Assembly: GCA_951804985.1 (NCBI GenBank)
Contig: OX638130.1
Coordinates: 126,927,593 to 126,991,592 of the forward strand
Source of the DNA: Dryomyza anilis
Taxonomy: Eukaryota; Arthropoda; Insecta; Diptera; Dryomyzidae
DNA: 64,000 nucleotides
Direction: 5' to 3'
Shown here: in pieces, positions 48,270 through 61,673 of the stretch
Layout: each line of letters opens with the position of its first letter
Position numbering within the stretch: position 1 is the stretch's first letter
The notes under the pieces: generated by a model
Told to the model about the DNA's origin: nothing
The model's database searches: none
What the model saw: only the letters and a program-made list of their open reading frames with translations
Position numbers and translations under genes: made by a program

Positions 48270-49280
48270 TTTTACCAAAAGTTCATTAAAAATTCAATTT
48301 TTCACTAACTCCCTCAAAATTTTGTTTACTCCAAATTACTTGAAATTAATTGTATCATTCTTAATTATATTTTGAACTAAAAATTCAAAATTTAATTTTT
48401 TACTCAAAATTCTATTTTGTACTCAATATCACTTAAAATAAAAATGTTCACTCAAAATTAAATTTTTCATTCAAAATTAAATTTTTAACTCCAAATTAAA
48501 TTTTTCACCCAAAATTAAATTTTTTACTCAAAATTAAATTTTTCACAGAAAATTAACTTTTTCACTCAAAATTATATTTTTCACTCCAAATGAAATTTTT
48601 CATTCAAAATTAAATTTTTCACTCCAAATTAAATTTTTCACTCAAAATTCCATTCAATATTATATTTTTCACTCAATATAAAATTTGTCTTTCAAAATTA
48701 AATTTTTCACTAAGAATTAAAATTTTGACTCTAAATTAAATTTTTCACTAAAAATTAAGTTTTTCACCCAAAATTATAATTTTCACTCAAAATAAAATTT
48801 GTCACTCAAAATTAAATTTTTCACTAAGAATTAAAATTTTGACTCTAAATTAAATTCTTCACTCAAAATTAAATTTATCAATCAAAATTTAATTTTTCAC
48901 TCAAAATTAAATTTATCACTCAAAATTTAATTTTTCACACAAAATTAAGTTTTTCACTTAAAATTAAATTTTTCACTCAAAATTAAATTTTTCACTCAAA
49001 ATTCCATTTTTTACTCAATAGTTAATATTTCACTCAAAATTAAATTGTTCACTCAAAATTAAGTTTTCATTCAAAATAAAAATTTTCACTCAAAATAAAA
49101 TTTGTCACTCAAAATTCAATTTTTTATTCAAAATTCAATTTTTTATTCAAAATTCAATTTTTAACTCCAAATTCTATTTATTCACTCAAAATTAAATTTT
49201 GTGCACAAATCTAAATTTTTGACTTCAAAAATAAATTTTCACTTAAAATTCAATTTTAGAGTAAACATATAATTTGAATA
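48270..49280 (-). repeat. 19-bp satellite array, GAGTGAAAA subtype, reversed
   Basis: About 1 kb of AATTTTTCACTCAAAATTA units, most regular at 48430-49100. Confidence 0.9.
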
Positions 49281-49904
49281 CAAATAATCTGTAAATTTCA
49301 CAAAATACTTTTTTTTTTGTTCACAATTTGCTGTATCCTATAATTGGCTCCACAACATTTGCTAATTTTAGCCAACTACTTAGTGTGGGCTGTAATCGGG
49401 GCTCACTGAGCCCATGCATTAAAACCCACTCGGCCGCAATTTGCGCACCCAAGTACGTCATCAGATTGCCGAGTTAATTATTGTGGCGAGGCAGCCATTT
49501 GTAGCTGGTAGTCGGAGGAAAATAACGAAGGCACTGGCGCCGCCATTAAAATGCTGAATGTTAATTTAAGGCCATTTGCACTCGACTGCACAACTCTGTT
49601 CATTGGCAACAACGAAAGCCGTCGGTTTATTTACTACTTTTGGCTCTTTAAATGACCGACGACGACGATGCGTCGATGTCCGCTGCCGCACGACGTGATT
49701 CGAAGCGCCTCGTCGCATGCACATAGATCAATCAATTTGTCAGAGACACGAACACGTAGTCGGCGGCGGTCGAGTGAGCGACCGACGAAAGAATGGACAA
49801 TGTGCAGGGATGCAAATGCATTTTTTATTGAGTCAAAAATAATAATAAAAAAATGAAAATCAAGGACTATATGAAATTTTGTAAAACATTGCGTAAAAAA
49901 ACAA
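49281..49904. other. Complex spacer between satellite arrays
   Basis: More GC-rich, with CGACGACGACGATGCGTCG near 49660. The 62-codon plus frame at 49668 has no recognisable content. It may be conserved regulatory DNA; nothing proves it. Confidence 0.4.
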
Positions 49905-50990
49905 AATTTATTTGTTCACTCAAAATTTAATTTTTCACGCAAAACTTAATTTTTCACACAAAATTTAATTTATCACTCAAAATTTATTTTTTCCTAAAAA
50001 TTAAATTTTTACTTAGAAAATAATTTTTAAATTGAACATTTAATTTTATACTCTAAATTTATTTTAAATTAAATTTTGAAAATTAATTTTTTGGCTTATT
50101 ATTCGATTTTACACAAATTTAAAACATTTTCATTAAATCATTCTCACTAAAAATTTTAGTTTACACTCAAAATTTAGTTTTTCACTAAAAACTCCTTTTT
50201 TTTAACAAAAAATATATTTTTTCGCTCGAAATTCTATTTTTACACAAAATTTTCTAAATTTTACCTCAAAATCTATTTGTTTTTTGTACTCACTATTTAA
50301 ATAAAAAAAAGTGAAAATTCGAATTTATACACAAAATTAAAAATGTTGGTCAAAATTAAATGAATCGATCATTTTTAATCAAAATTTAAATTTTCACTCA
50401 AAATTTAATTTTTCACTCAAAATTTAATTTTTCACTCAACATTTTATTTTTTACTCAAAATTTTATTTTTCACTCAAAATTCAATTATTCACTCAAAATT
50501 TAAATTTTCACTCAATATTTAATTTTCACTCAAAATTAAATTTCCACTGAAAATTAAATTTTCAACTCAAAATTAAATTTTTCACTCAAATTTTAATTTT
50601 TCACTCAAAATTTAATTTTTCACTGAAAATTAAATTTCCACTCAAAATTAAATTTCCACTCAAAATTAAATTTTCCACTCAAAATTTTATTTTTAACTCA
50701 AAATTTAATTTTTCACTCAAAATGTAATTTTTCACTCAAAATTAAAATTTTCATTAAAATTTAATTTTTCACTCAAAATTTAATTTTTCACTCAAAATTA
50801 AATTTTTCACTAAAAATTTAAGAATTTTAAAGAATTTTAAATTTTAATTTTTTATTCTCATTTATTTTATAGTTTTCTACTCAAGATTTCTTTTTTCACT
50901 GAAAATTTCATTTTTCATTCAAAAATTAATTTTCACTCAAAATTTGTACTCAAAGTTATATTTTATTTACCCAAAACACTCAAAATTCAT
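49905..50990 (-). repeat. 19-bp satellite array, GAGTGAAAA subtype, reversed
   Basis: Same unit and strand as the previous two arrays, most regular at 50390-50810. Confidence 0.9.
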
Positions 50991-52328
50991 TGTATCATAT
51001 TTATTTATTATACAATTTTTAATCCAAAATCATTTTTCTGGCATTATGCAATAAAACTTTAAATTTTGACTTTAAAATTTTCCAAAATTTTTATTAAAAA
51101 AAAATTAAAATAAAATTGTAAATATCAGAAATGTCGCTTTTAAATTTACATACATCACTATTTTTGTATGTTTTAAATGCAGTTTTTCCGCCACTACGAA
51201 ATTAAAATAAAAACTTTTAAAAATCAACAAAACATAAAAAAGTTTTTTACGCCGACCCATGTAGACATTGGTGGACTGATTGAAATGCGTATATTGTGCA
51301 TGTTTTATATAATTTAAAATATTTCTCATTGAAGAAGAGCTCAAAGGCCGTCGTTCGCAATTATTCAAAAGCATATTGAAAGCCGCTTTGCATGCAAATT
51401 AATGCCCCGCAGAGATCAGCTGCGGCCCAACCGAAAAAACTGATGCAATTTACTGATAGCCGAACAAAAACCCTACAGGAATTAATGGTCAGCAGCGCGG
51501 TTCCACACACACAGACACAGACGGACGTACAGGCAGACAGACAGACACAAGTTAAACCGATGCCGCAATTAAACGCTGCATTGTATGCGGAATAAAAAAA
51601 ATAATATAAAAATTTTTAAAAATAAATTAAAAAAAACACAAACAACTTTTTTATTTAAATATTGACTACAAATGAAAACCATTTAAATTCTGGCAATACC
51701 GCGCATTCGCATTGATTTTACAATTTTTTTGTGGTTGGCGCCAAAACAACGTAGGTATTTAATAAAATATTGCATTTCTTGCTTGGTTGGCAATAACAGA
51801 AACAACGCAATAACAGGTATTAAAAACCAGCTCAAAACATGGTCAACAACGCGTTGCCAATTTCAAAAAAAAAAAGAATCAAAAACGAAAAAAAGGATCC
51901 AAAATATAAAAACAACGTAACCTGGTCACATGTGTTGTTGCTGCTGCACGTTTGAAAGCAAACACTATTTTTTGTTATTTTTTTTTTATTCCAAAATCCA
52001 TTTTATTTAAGTGTCAGCAATTTATAGCGCATGGTTTAGGCGTCGGCTTAAATGCTATGCAATGTTTATATTTTTATTATAAATTTGAATTTTTATGAAT
52101 ATATTTGAGGCAGAACTGTGGAAAGTTTAATTAAAAATACAGCGCCTAAAGGTAGGCAATAGTTTTTAATTTTAGAAATATGTTTTCGTTAAAAAAATGC
52201 ATAGACTTTGTTTTAATAGTAAAACATACTATTAATTGTTTTGCTTTATAAATCTGTTAATATAAATATATTAGGGAAAAAAAGAAAAATTCAAATTAGA
52301 TATTTTAATAAACATACTAAAAGTATGC
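50991..52328. other. Spacer, nothing supported
   Basis: Includes an ACACAGACACAGACGGACG simple stretch at 51500-51550 and one copy of the dispersed GCGCCTAAAGGTAGGCAATA motif at 52142. Confidence 0.4.
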
Positions 52329-52516
52329 TTTTTTTTTGGAATATCTACTAAGATCCACAGCACTCAGACAGACTATATCCATTGTACTGTGAAATCTATT
52401 CCCTACAATTGTGTGGTTAATATCACCACGAGCGCCCATGCCCAAGCCGGGATTCGAACCCGAGACCTTCAGAATGCAAGTCCAGCGCGCTACCTCTGGA
52501 CTGCTGAGGCCGGCTT
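52329..52516 (-). mobile_element. tRNA-derived SINE with target duplication
   Basis: Read on the minus strand, the element begins GCCGGCCTCAGCAGTCCAGA. It holds an A-box-like GGTAGCGCGCTGG and a perfect B box GGTTCGAATCC, as in a tRNA gene with RNA polymerase III promoter. A 100-bp unrelated body and an A9 tail at 52337-52329 follow. Flanking AAAGTATGC and AAAGTATAC form a 9-bp near-perfect target duplication. The tail and body rule out a functional tRNA. Confidence 0.8.
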
Positions 52517-52529
52517 AAAGTATACTTAA

Positions 52530-53191
52530 ATTGAATTTAAAGATATATAGTGATTTTCAATATGCAACTTAATTTCGAATTTCAAATATTTGTATTAATT
52601 GCAGTTAGCAGAATTTGTAAATTTTGCTTTCAATTATTTTTTGTTTTACTTACTGAAATTAACAGTGTTAAACAAGTAGAAAATATTAATTTAAAAACAT
52701 TTTTTTTAAAATAGTCAAATGTTTGTAAAAATTTGCATATTTATAGGCACTTTACTGAAATTATTTTAATGTAAATTTAAAATTTACACTTGTGTAAGCA
52801 CATCATTGTAATGTACTTAAAAATATATTAAATGATTTTTTTTTTGTAATTTAAAATAAATCATTATTAAAATAAACATAAAAACACAAAAAAAGTCCTA
52901 AAGGTATGCAACATTTTTTAATTAACTGTCAATTCATTGAAATATTCATTAATTCATTAAAGTATTTATTTAAATTTTTTTTTTCAAAATTGCAAAAACA
53001 CGACAAATACAAATAAAACATTTAAACATATTTATTAATATAACAATAAAATAAATGATAAATAAATTAATATATATTTTTATTTTTTAACATATTTTGT
53101 TTTAGTAAATTAAAAATAATTTAATAATTCATTTGTCATATTAAAAAAGTTTTTGTTTATAATATTAAAAATAAGATTTAAATAATAATGC
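52530..53191. other. AT-rich spacer
   Basis: One copy of the dispersed motif at 52894. Otherwise featureless. Confidence 0.4.
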
Positions 53192-53313
53192 AAAATCTAA
53201 TTTTTCGCGCTCTAGGTCTACCATATGCAATATGCATTTAGCACTGGTTAAAAAAAAACAGTGCAAAATACATATTGCAGTTGGTGGACCTAGAGTCCAA
53301 CAAATTAGATTTT
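53192..53313. other. Long hairpin, 55-bp arms and 12-base loop
   Basis: Arms 53192-53246 and 53259-53313 pair at 46 of 55 positions, with no gaps, around the loop GTTAAAAAAAAA. The conserved core is CTCTAGGTCTACCA with TGCAATATG. It could be a very small MITE, a hairpin-RNA source or a microRNA-like precursor. The arms are longer than a usual animal pre-miRNA. Both outer ends read AAAATCTAAT. Confidence 0.7.
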
Positions 53314-55639
53314 AGATTTTAAAGTCGACTAAAAACTAACAACATTAACATTTAAATAAGAGCTAATTTTTATTGTTAATGTTAAAAGTAGGTACTTATT
53401 AATCGTTAAAAATTTAAATTTAACTTTTTTTATAATTTAATTAAAACCTGAGAGAAAATTGAATGTAAAAGTTGAAAATTCTGATTTGCAAGCAACATCA
53501 AATTTTTGTTGCATATTTTTAAACACTTATTTTATAATTAGTTCTGGTTTTTTCTTTATTAAAAAATAAAATATTTAAAACTTATTTTAAATATGATATT
53601 TTTATTTACAATATGTACAAAAATAAAATTAATGAAATGTATATGTTGAAAAACTTAATTTACAAGCAACACGAAATTTTTGTTGCATATTTTTAGACAC
53701 TTATTTTATAATTAATTCTGGTGTTTTCTTTATTGAAAAATGAAATATATAAAACATATTTTTAATAAGATATTTTTATTTATTTTATGCAAAAAAACAG
53801 AAATAAATAAAAAATTAGGCATTAGAAATATTTTAAATAAAACATTAAATGCATACATTTATGCACTGCCTCCAAGTATGCAACAGATCATGAGCTCAGT
53901 TCATTACGCAGTATCAAAGCAGTTTACACAAAAGCCTATAATTATGCAACGATTTTTTAAACAATGCCTAACGCCTACACAATCATGCTGAGAAATGAAA
54001 AAACAAAATAAAACTAAGCCAATTTAAATGCAAAACCAACAAAGGTCCTTGTGTGCTCCAAAGGATATGTTATCTGTAGACGCACAAAAGGCTGTGAATG
54101 AAAAATATATAATTCATTCAAAAACTGCAGCTAGTGTTGCCGCCAGAGACGCACAGCATAATTAGATTATTTAAATGGCGTGCCACACAGGCAGTGTTCG
54201 CGCCTAAAAGTTGACGACAAATGCAAATATTTGCATTTGAATTAATCAGCTTAAAAGCAACGCCTACTAAGCATTGAGTTCAAATTTTTTCAAACCTCTT
54301 GCAACACCTTTTTCACTACATTTATTTATCTAACTCATTCTCCAACTCTGCCCATTCTTCGTCACTTAATATGCTTTCCTTAACTCATTCATTCATTCAC
54401 TCTGTCGGGAATTGTCTGCTACGCATAAAAATTCAAATTGAAAGGCGGCTGTAGGCGGCCGCCCAAAGTTTTTTGCACCATTTTTTTTGCTGCGTTTTTT
54501 GCACCATTTTTTGCACAATTTTTAGCAGCATTTTTTGCATCCGCACAAAACGCGTCCAAAACACCGCAAAAACTACGCTTAGCTGCAGGCTTAACTTCTT
54601 TATTATTTGGCGGCGACAGCGTGCCGGGAATTTTCATTTTCAGTTTTTTCATTCTCAATTGAATTTGTTCTCGCCATTTTTAAATTGCGCATTCAGAAAA
54701 ATGCAGCCTGTGCAAAAAAAAAAAAAAAAAAAAACTAAACAAACTTTAAATGAGTCAATGAATGAATAAAATGAAACTGTGCGAATTCAAGTGAATGAAA
54801 GTTGTACAAACCAAGCGAAAGCAAAAATACCGCAAAACTTTTAGTTTAATTTGATTAAGCTACAAAAATAGCGCCTAAATGTATGCAACATTTTATTACG
54901 CACGCTTGAAAGCAACTCCAAAAAGCCTCATAAAATTTAGGTTATACTATTTTTCAAAAAACTTCCTTCGGATAGGCTACATTTTATGTAAATTTGCCCA
55001 AATATAGGCTACATGTTTTTCTTCATAAAAACCACCTAAATGTAGGCTATACTTTCAACATCATTAAATTTGATTTACTGTTTTTTTTTCACTGGAATTT
55101 CTAAATATTTGCACACAATTTACATTTCATTGCAAATTGCTTGGACGTTTTCTTTAGCCAACAAAATCAACATCAAGCATAATAAATAAAAAGAAAAAAA
55201 ACTATCAAACGCCAAACATATTTTGCATTATGAACCTATGTTATCAAAGTTGCCACATTGCTGCTGCTGTTGCTGCTTTTTGTTGCCACACTTTTGCATC
55301 ACTTCATTCAGCACACTTCATACGACTGACAACAAAACAGAGCTGCCAAATTATTCGCATTCGATGCTGGTGTCTGTGCCGGGTTAAGATTGTGCGGTCG
55401 GATAACCTATTTGAGAATGCTTTACGCATCATTTGTCGGTTTTTAAAATACGATTTTCATCGGTAAATATGGCTTTTTATGTGTTTTAGTGTTGGCGAAC
55501 GTGCCTTAAAGTAGGCAACAGATTTTTTAAATTGCATATTTTTGGCGATGCAATTAAATCTTAATTCTAAAAGTAGACAAGATTTATTTATAAAACCTTA
55601 GAATTTTATTTTAATTATATTTTTCAATAAATTTGAATA
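53314..55639. other. Spacer with dispersed short motif
   Basis: Two diverged copies of a TTTTTGTTGCATATTTTTA block (about 53500 and 53680) form a 180-bp duplication. TTTTTTGCACCA repeats at 54465-54530 explain the Ala-Lys-Asn frame there. Copies of the CCTAAA-GTATGCAACA motif lie at 53867, 54871, 55032 and 55502. No gene. Confidence 0.4.
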
Positions 55640-57005
55640 AATGTTCACCAAAAATTCAATTTTTCACACAAAAAAATAAAAAATTTTAAGAAAAAAAATA
55701 AAATTTTTACTCAAAATTAAATGTTTCACTAAAAATTCAATTTTTCACGAAAAATTTATTTTTTTACTAAAAATTCTATTTCTTACTAAAAATTCAAATT
55801 TTACCTAAAAAAAATCAAATTTTCACTAAAAATTCAATTTTTTACTAAAAATTCAAATTTTCACTAAAAAATCAAATTTTTACTAAAAATTCAAATTTTC
55901 ACTAAAAATTCAATTTTTCACTAAAAATTCAAATTTTCACTAAAAATTCAATTTTTTACTAAAAATTCAAATTTTCACTAAAAAAAATCAAATTTTCACT
56001 AAAAATTCAATTTTTTACTAAAAATTCAAATTTTCACTAAAAAATCAAATTTTCACTAAAAATTCAAATTTTCACTAAAAATTCAAATTTTCACTAAAAA
56101 TTCAATTTTTCACTAAAAATTCAAATTTTCACTAAAAATTCAAATTTTCACTAAAAATTCAAATTTTCACTAAAAATTCAATTTTTCACTAAAAATTCAA
56201 ATTTTCACTAAAAATTCAAATTTTCACTAAAAATTCAATTTTTCACTAGAAATTCAATATTTCACTAGAAATTCAATTTTTCACTAAAAATTCAATTTTT
56301 CACTAAAAATTCAATTTTTCATTAAAAATTCAATTTTTCACTAAAAATTCAAATTATCACCAAAAATTAAATTTTTCAATAAAAATATATTTTTACTAAA
56401 AAATCAAATTTTTACTAAAAATTAAATTTTTACTAAAAATTAAATTTTCACTATAAATACCATTTTTTACTAAAAATACAATTTTTCACTAAAAATACAA
56501 TTTTTCACTGAAAATTTAATTTTTCACTAAAAATTTAATTTTTCACTAAAAATTCAATTTTTCACTATATATTCAATTTATCATTAAAAATTTTATTTTT
56601 CATAGAAAAATTTATTTTTATTTAAAATTCAATTTTTCATTAAAATTTCCATTTTTGACAAAAAATTCAATTGTCATTAAAAATTAAATTTTTAACGAAA
56701 AATTCAATTTTTCACAAAAAATGCAGTTTTTCACTAAAAATTCAGTTTTTCACCAAAAATTAAATTTTTCACTAAAAATTTAAATTTTCATTAAAAATTC
56801 AATATTTCATTAAAAATTTTAATTTGTAATTAATTTTTCATTAATTATTCAAATTTTCATTAAAAATTCAAATTTTCACTAAAAATTAAACTTTTCATTA
56901 AAAATTCAATTTTTCAGTAGAAACTTAAATTTTTCAAATTTTTATTAAAAATTAAATTCCTAAAATATTTTTCAAAATTTAATTTTTCACTAAAATTAAA
57001 TTTTA
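55640..57005 (-). repeat. 19-bp satellite array, TAGTGAAAA subtype, reversed
   Basis: 1.36 kb of ACTAAAAATTCAAATTTTC units, reverse complement of the 11.5-kb subtype. Very regular at 55840-56340, diverging toward 57000. Confidence 0.95.
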
Positions 57006-60000
57006 ACAGACGATTTACAACACTGTCTTCTGCAGCAACGATTTCCTCAGTCTCAGCACGACTGCCTCACATTTGCGGTTAAGTGCAAACTGTTCCGATA
57101 ATTTGCTTATGGCCTCCAACAGTCAGCCAGACAGACAGACGCACGAACACAAACACATGCTTGCGTATGTGGCCAGGAGAGATGGAGAGGAAGAGAGGAA
57201 AAGAGAAAGAGAGAAAGAACACTCATAAAGATAAACAGCACGAAGTCAAAAGCGAACCATAGTCGGAGTGACCCGCACGCAACAAGCAATTCAAGCAGCA
57301 GGACAGACAGGCGACAAACAGACGAACAGACAGATAAACAGATAGCCGAACAATCATTCGAATAAACGAGCTGCAACCTGTAGTCCAATCGTCCTCGTCC
57401 AGAGTGCATTAAACAGCAGCCGGCATTCGTTTGGTCAGTCGGTCGACCAGCCACAGCCAGTGTTGCCACCCAGCTGTGCAGATAATAATAAACGTCGATG
57501 GCGCTCATTTGCATCATCAGCAAATCATGCGAAACGTCATGTTGCTGTCAGTATGCGTTCAGTCGTCCTTTTTAACTGTTTGCAGTTGAGCAGACGTAGC
57601 AGGAGCAGCTGAAGCTGAGGAAGGCGACAACGATTCAAAAGGATTCAAAAAGCATCAACAGAAGATGCAACCAAAGCATTTGCTGTGGGTCTCGAAAACA
57701 ATCGCAGAGCATAACAAAAGACTGCTGACAATTTGCTGGTTTCATTGTCACGTACGACTAGGTTTTTGTTTTGCGTGCGGCGCCTCAAAACGGGATGTGT
57801 GGCAGGATGTTATAGCCAACATGTTATTTTTGTTGCCGGTTACCCTATTATAGAATGTAGTTGTTGTTGGTTTTTCTCTGTCTGCGGTCGGCGTCTTGTA
57901 GTTTGTCGCAAATTGAAAATGATTTTGTCGCATTTCAAAGGCTGCTCCTTTGGTCTCTAAGGTCCTGGGTCTTGGGTGTCAATTGCTTGCTGCTCAACTG
58001 GTTGCAAATTGTGTTGAGTTGGCGGTTTTGTTAAATATTTAGGGGGTGCAGATAACAGTTTAAACGCAGCGTTAGCAGTTCATAATACGCATATGGTAAA
58101 AGTGTTGAAGCTTTAAAGTGTTTTTTTGGGGTTTGAGCGAAGTCAACAGAAATTTTGCTAAATTTGATATTTTTGCGAGAAAGAAAAAATATTAAAATAT
58201 AAATTTATTTGACCTAAATGACTAACTATTAAATCCAACATATTTCGACAGCAACATATTAAATTTTAGTGCGTATACATGCTGCACAAACGACGAACGA
58301 CACTAGTGTAGCGAAGAAAAAAGCAACAATATAGATTTGTCTATTTTGTTATTGGAGTTTCGTATATTTTTGTTGTTGTGTTAGATTTACCGCTACACAA
58401 ATGATTGATGAAAACAATAACAAATTGTTGGAAATAATAACAAAACATTTTCATAATTAGATGACCAAAGACACTAGCCTAGCGAAGAAAAATAAAAAAA
58501 AAACGGCTTAGTCTATTCTTGTTCTTGTCGTTGTATATAAAATACCAATGCAAATATTTTGGATTCATGATAAAATATTTGTATAAATTTATAAAATAAA
58601 ATCATGTTGATGTCTATACCAAACATATTTTTTCAAATTTTCAAATTTTTTCAATACATTTTCTTTAGATTTAAATGCAAGCTCTTCAAAAACAATTTTT
58701 AAAATCGGATTATTTTTGAGTTTTCTACAATTTTAGAAAGACTTCCCCAGACAAAAAATATGCAAAGAAACTGGTATTATAGTAGTAGTTTTGAGAAAAA
58801 CTCTCAGGAATATGGTAGGAAATACACATTGCATAGCAGGCATTTTGAATTTATGAAAATAAGCAGGCTCCCTATAGCAGCATTTTCTAAGGAAACTGGT
58901 ACGTTCAAGCGTAGGCTACCCCTAGCAGTCAAAAGCATTTTCTGTAAGTTTTGGTTTTGAAGTTTTGAAAAGGTATCTTTATAGCTAGAATATGGAAGGG
59001 AAAAGTAGCCTGCGAGTAGCAGGAAAACACATTGTATAAGAATTTTTGTTTTGAAATTTTAAAAGTTTGATCAACAAGTTGTCGACAGAAAATTTTGTTT
59101 ACACTATTTCTGTTCTGAAGTTTTAAAAGCTTGATCAACAAGTTGTCGATAGAAAATATTGTTTACAATATCAAAATTGCCTTCAAAAATTTTCAGTATT
59201 AAAATTTGTTGGCACATGCTGCAAAAAAAAGTGCTCTCCCAAACATAATTTTGCAGGCATTAACATGTATGTTTGGAATTTTATGTAAACATAATATATA
59301 ATTGACTGATAAATCATTTGAAAACAGGGTTGTATTGAGACTTGAACAGTGTTGTAATGAACTCTGACTTACATTATAATATTCCGGAAACATTTAAATG
59401 TTGCCCCTTAAAATGGAGTATGTTCTAATGGAAACATAATAATTATTTCATCAAAATAAAATAAATATTTGAACCGAAACATAAATATGTTTAGAATATA
59501 ATATGATTTGGAACGACCTGAATATAAATATGTTTCCAGTGAAACATATCAGTTGTTTCTGTTCAAAAAGTAGGTATGTTTGCATAGAAACATATTTAAA
59601 TATTTTTGGAAAGAAATTCCGAAAATAAAATAAAATTAAAATAAAATGTTTTTTTTAATAATTTTTATTAAAAATCTTTAAACATGCACAGTGGGAATTT
59701 ATAATAATTGAATTCATATACAAAATTTTAAATGCATAAATAAATTAGTCGTTTAAAACTGCAAGTACAAGTGACAGCATCAATGAATGCACAATTGCAC
59801 CGGCAGACGCTAAACCAGACGATCCAGGCTCGCTTTATATTTGGTACAGTTACAGTTGATCTCAGTACAGCACATAGAGTAGGCAAGGAAGTCACGGATG
59901 CTTTTATAAAAAAACATGCCAAATTCTGTTTAAAAATCGAAACACAGATTTTTATGTGTGGTTTTTTTCACATTAGTTTCAGAAATTATATACTACACTA

Positions 60001-60089
60001 TAATATACTCTGTTACTATTTGTACTTTTTGTAATGCAATTTATATATTTATTTTATTCACAAATAACAAAATTATTACCGAAGCGAAC
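57006..60089. other. Spacer, nothing supported
   Basis: 57006-57960 is more complex, with ACAGACAGACAG-like runs and a 138-codon minus frame (57523-57107) of Cys/Leu/Ser type that looks random. At 58270-58540 a CACTAG(T/C)GTAGCGAAGAAA block occurs twice. At 59040-59170, AAGTTTGATCAACAAGTTGTCGA occurs twice as a roughly 75-bp duplication (written here only in part). The 87-codon plus frame at 59771 is unrecognised. Confidence 0.35.
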
Positions 60090-60540
60090 ACGTTTTCTCA
60101 ACGAACAGCAAAAGACACGTACGCAGAAAATGCCGATCACCGAGTGTCAAATTTGTATACAAAAAGAGAACAAAAAGAGACCTTTATTTACATTTGAATT
60201 CATTTTTTTGTTTGTTTTCAAACATCAGTATGTTTAAAATGACCCTATACATACTTCAAATGACGAAAAAAGAGACGTAGATAGAAAATTCTGCTCAACG
60301 AGTGCCAACTTCGTATACAAGAAGAATGTTGCAAGAAATACATTTATTTAAATCCAATTTCTTTACTGTTTGTTTGTAAACATCAATATGTTCAAACGAT
60401 GGCAAAAGATGGCGTCGGTAGAAAATGCTGCACAACGTTGCTAACTTCATCAGTCGATAAATTATCGAATTAAGACGAGCGTTGCGAACATACGTTGTAT
60501 TTAGATTTGATTAGCATTTTCTGTGTTTCGAAACATAGTT
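60090..60540 (+). repeat. ~155-bp tandem repeat, three diverged copies
   Basis: Copies near 60100, 60258 and 60402 share a GACGTAGATAGAAAAT-like start, an ACGAGTGCCAACTTCGTATA-like middle and TTTGTTTGTAAACATCAATA with small changes. The third copy is the most diverged. Non-coding. Confidence 0.7.
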
Positions 60541-61228
60541 TTAACCAAGTAAATTGCCAAGAAATAGTTTATTCAAATGCAATTAAAATTTTATGTTTGT
60601 ATTGTAACATATTTATGGTAAATTTGACAGATTCTGCTGGACAATATAAAAATGTTTACACGTGAACAAGTATAAATTCAATTTCGATTATAATTTAATT
60701 ATACTTCATTCCTAATACATGTATGGTAATTTCGCATTACTTTTTAATTACATTCAAACATATTCAAACAAATCATTTCTATCCGTGCAGTTATTTGTTA
60801 CGCTTCAAATTCATATGCCAAGCCGCGTCTTTTGTGCATTTGTTTTTTTTTATTTAATCGGTGTTCAGGCCGTCGGTTTGTTAAGTCGGTTTGTTAAGTG
60901 AATATTTTCCCTATCGCCGCGATCAATGCTGATGTACAGCAGGAGGTGACCAGCGACTGACTCTTTTCTCCATTTTTGCCCACAACATAATCTTCTTGTT
61001 GTACAAAACGTGTTTTGTTATTGCTTACTTCGATAACAATAACAAGGCGACACAATAACAATGTGTAGCAGCAGAAATATGCGCAACGAACAACATATCA
61101 TCGAAGCGATTGATTTTTGCAAAAATACAACAAACAAAATGTGCCGGTGTTGTTGTACAACAAGAAGTTTTGGTTGAGGGTGGGATGGATGGTCACCCCA
61201 TGATCTAAATCATAAGTTTATGATCCCT
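60541..61228. other. Spacer
   Basis: Short frames and ACAACAACA tracts. Nothing called. Confidence 0.4.
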
Positions 61229-61425
61229 ACCATTCCCTACCATTTCCTACCATTTTGCTTCCAGATTATTGCCCACCTAACCCTGCCTGAGCCTACCATT
61301 TTGCTTACACCTGTTTGGCTACCATACCCTACCTATGTCTGCCATTTCCCTGTCAATTTGATTTTCATGCTATAGCAGGGAACTAGCAGCTTTTGTCCAC
61401 ATTCCCACCTTTGCCTACCTCAAAG
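61229..61425 (+). repeat. Diverged CCCTACCATT repeats
   Basis: CCTACCATT-type units recur at irregular spacing (CCCTACCATTTCCTACCATT, then GCCTACCATTTTGCTT and others). A minor, old simple repeat. Confidence 0.6.
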
Positions 61426-61496
61426 CTACATATAAAATGTGATTTCAATGCGTATAGGTAGCATGTTTGCCTGCGTGTTTCGAACCAAAAACAATA

Positions 61497-61673
61497 AAAT
61501 TCACCACACTAAAACTCACCACACTAAAACTTACCACACTAAAACTCACCACAGTAAAATTCACCACATTGAAACTCATCACAATAAAATTCACCACACT
61601 AAAACTCACCAAATTCACCTCACCTAAACTCACCACACTGAAACTCACCACATTAAAACTCACCACACTAAAA
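61497..61673 (+). repeat. 15-bp minisatellite A, second locus
   Basis: About 11 copies of CACCACACTAAAACT and variants, the same unit and strand as at 44.64-44.96 kb. Confidence 0.95.

Noticed and set aside
52440..52514. Possible tRNA gene on the minus strand with a perfect B box
   Set aside because: Followed by an unrelated body and A-tail and flanked by a target duplication, so it is a SINE head, not a tRNA gene.
54419..54658. Lys/Ala/Asn-rich minus frame resembling a basic repeat protein
   Set aside because: Comes from local TTTTTTGCACCA repeats; the plus strand is equally open.
57107..57523. 138-codon minus frame rich in Cys/Leu/Ser
   Set aside because: Driven by GACAGACAGAC simple sequence; no signal peptide at a good start and no domain.
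59771..60034. 87-codon plus frame of fairly balanced composition
   Set aside because: No recognisable family and no supporting context; about as long as chance frames elsewhere in the window.
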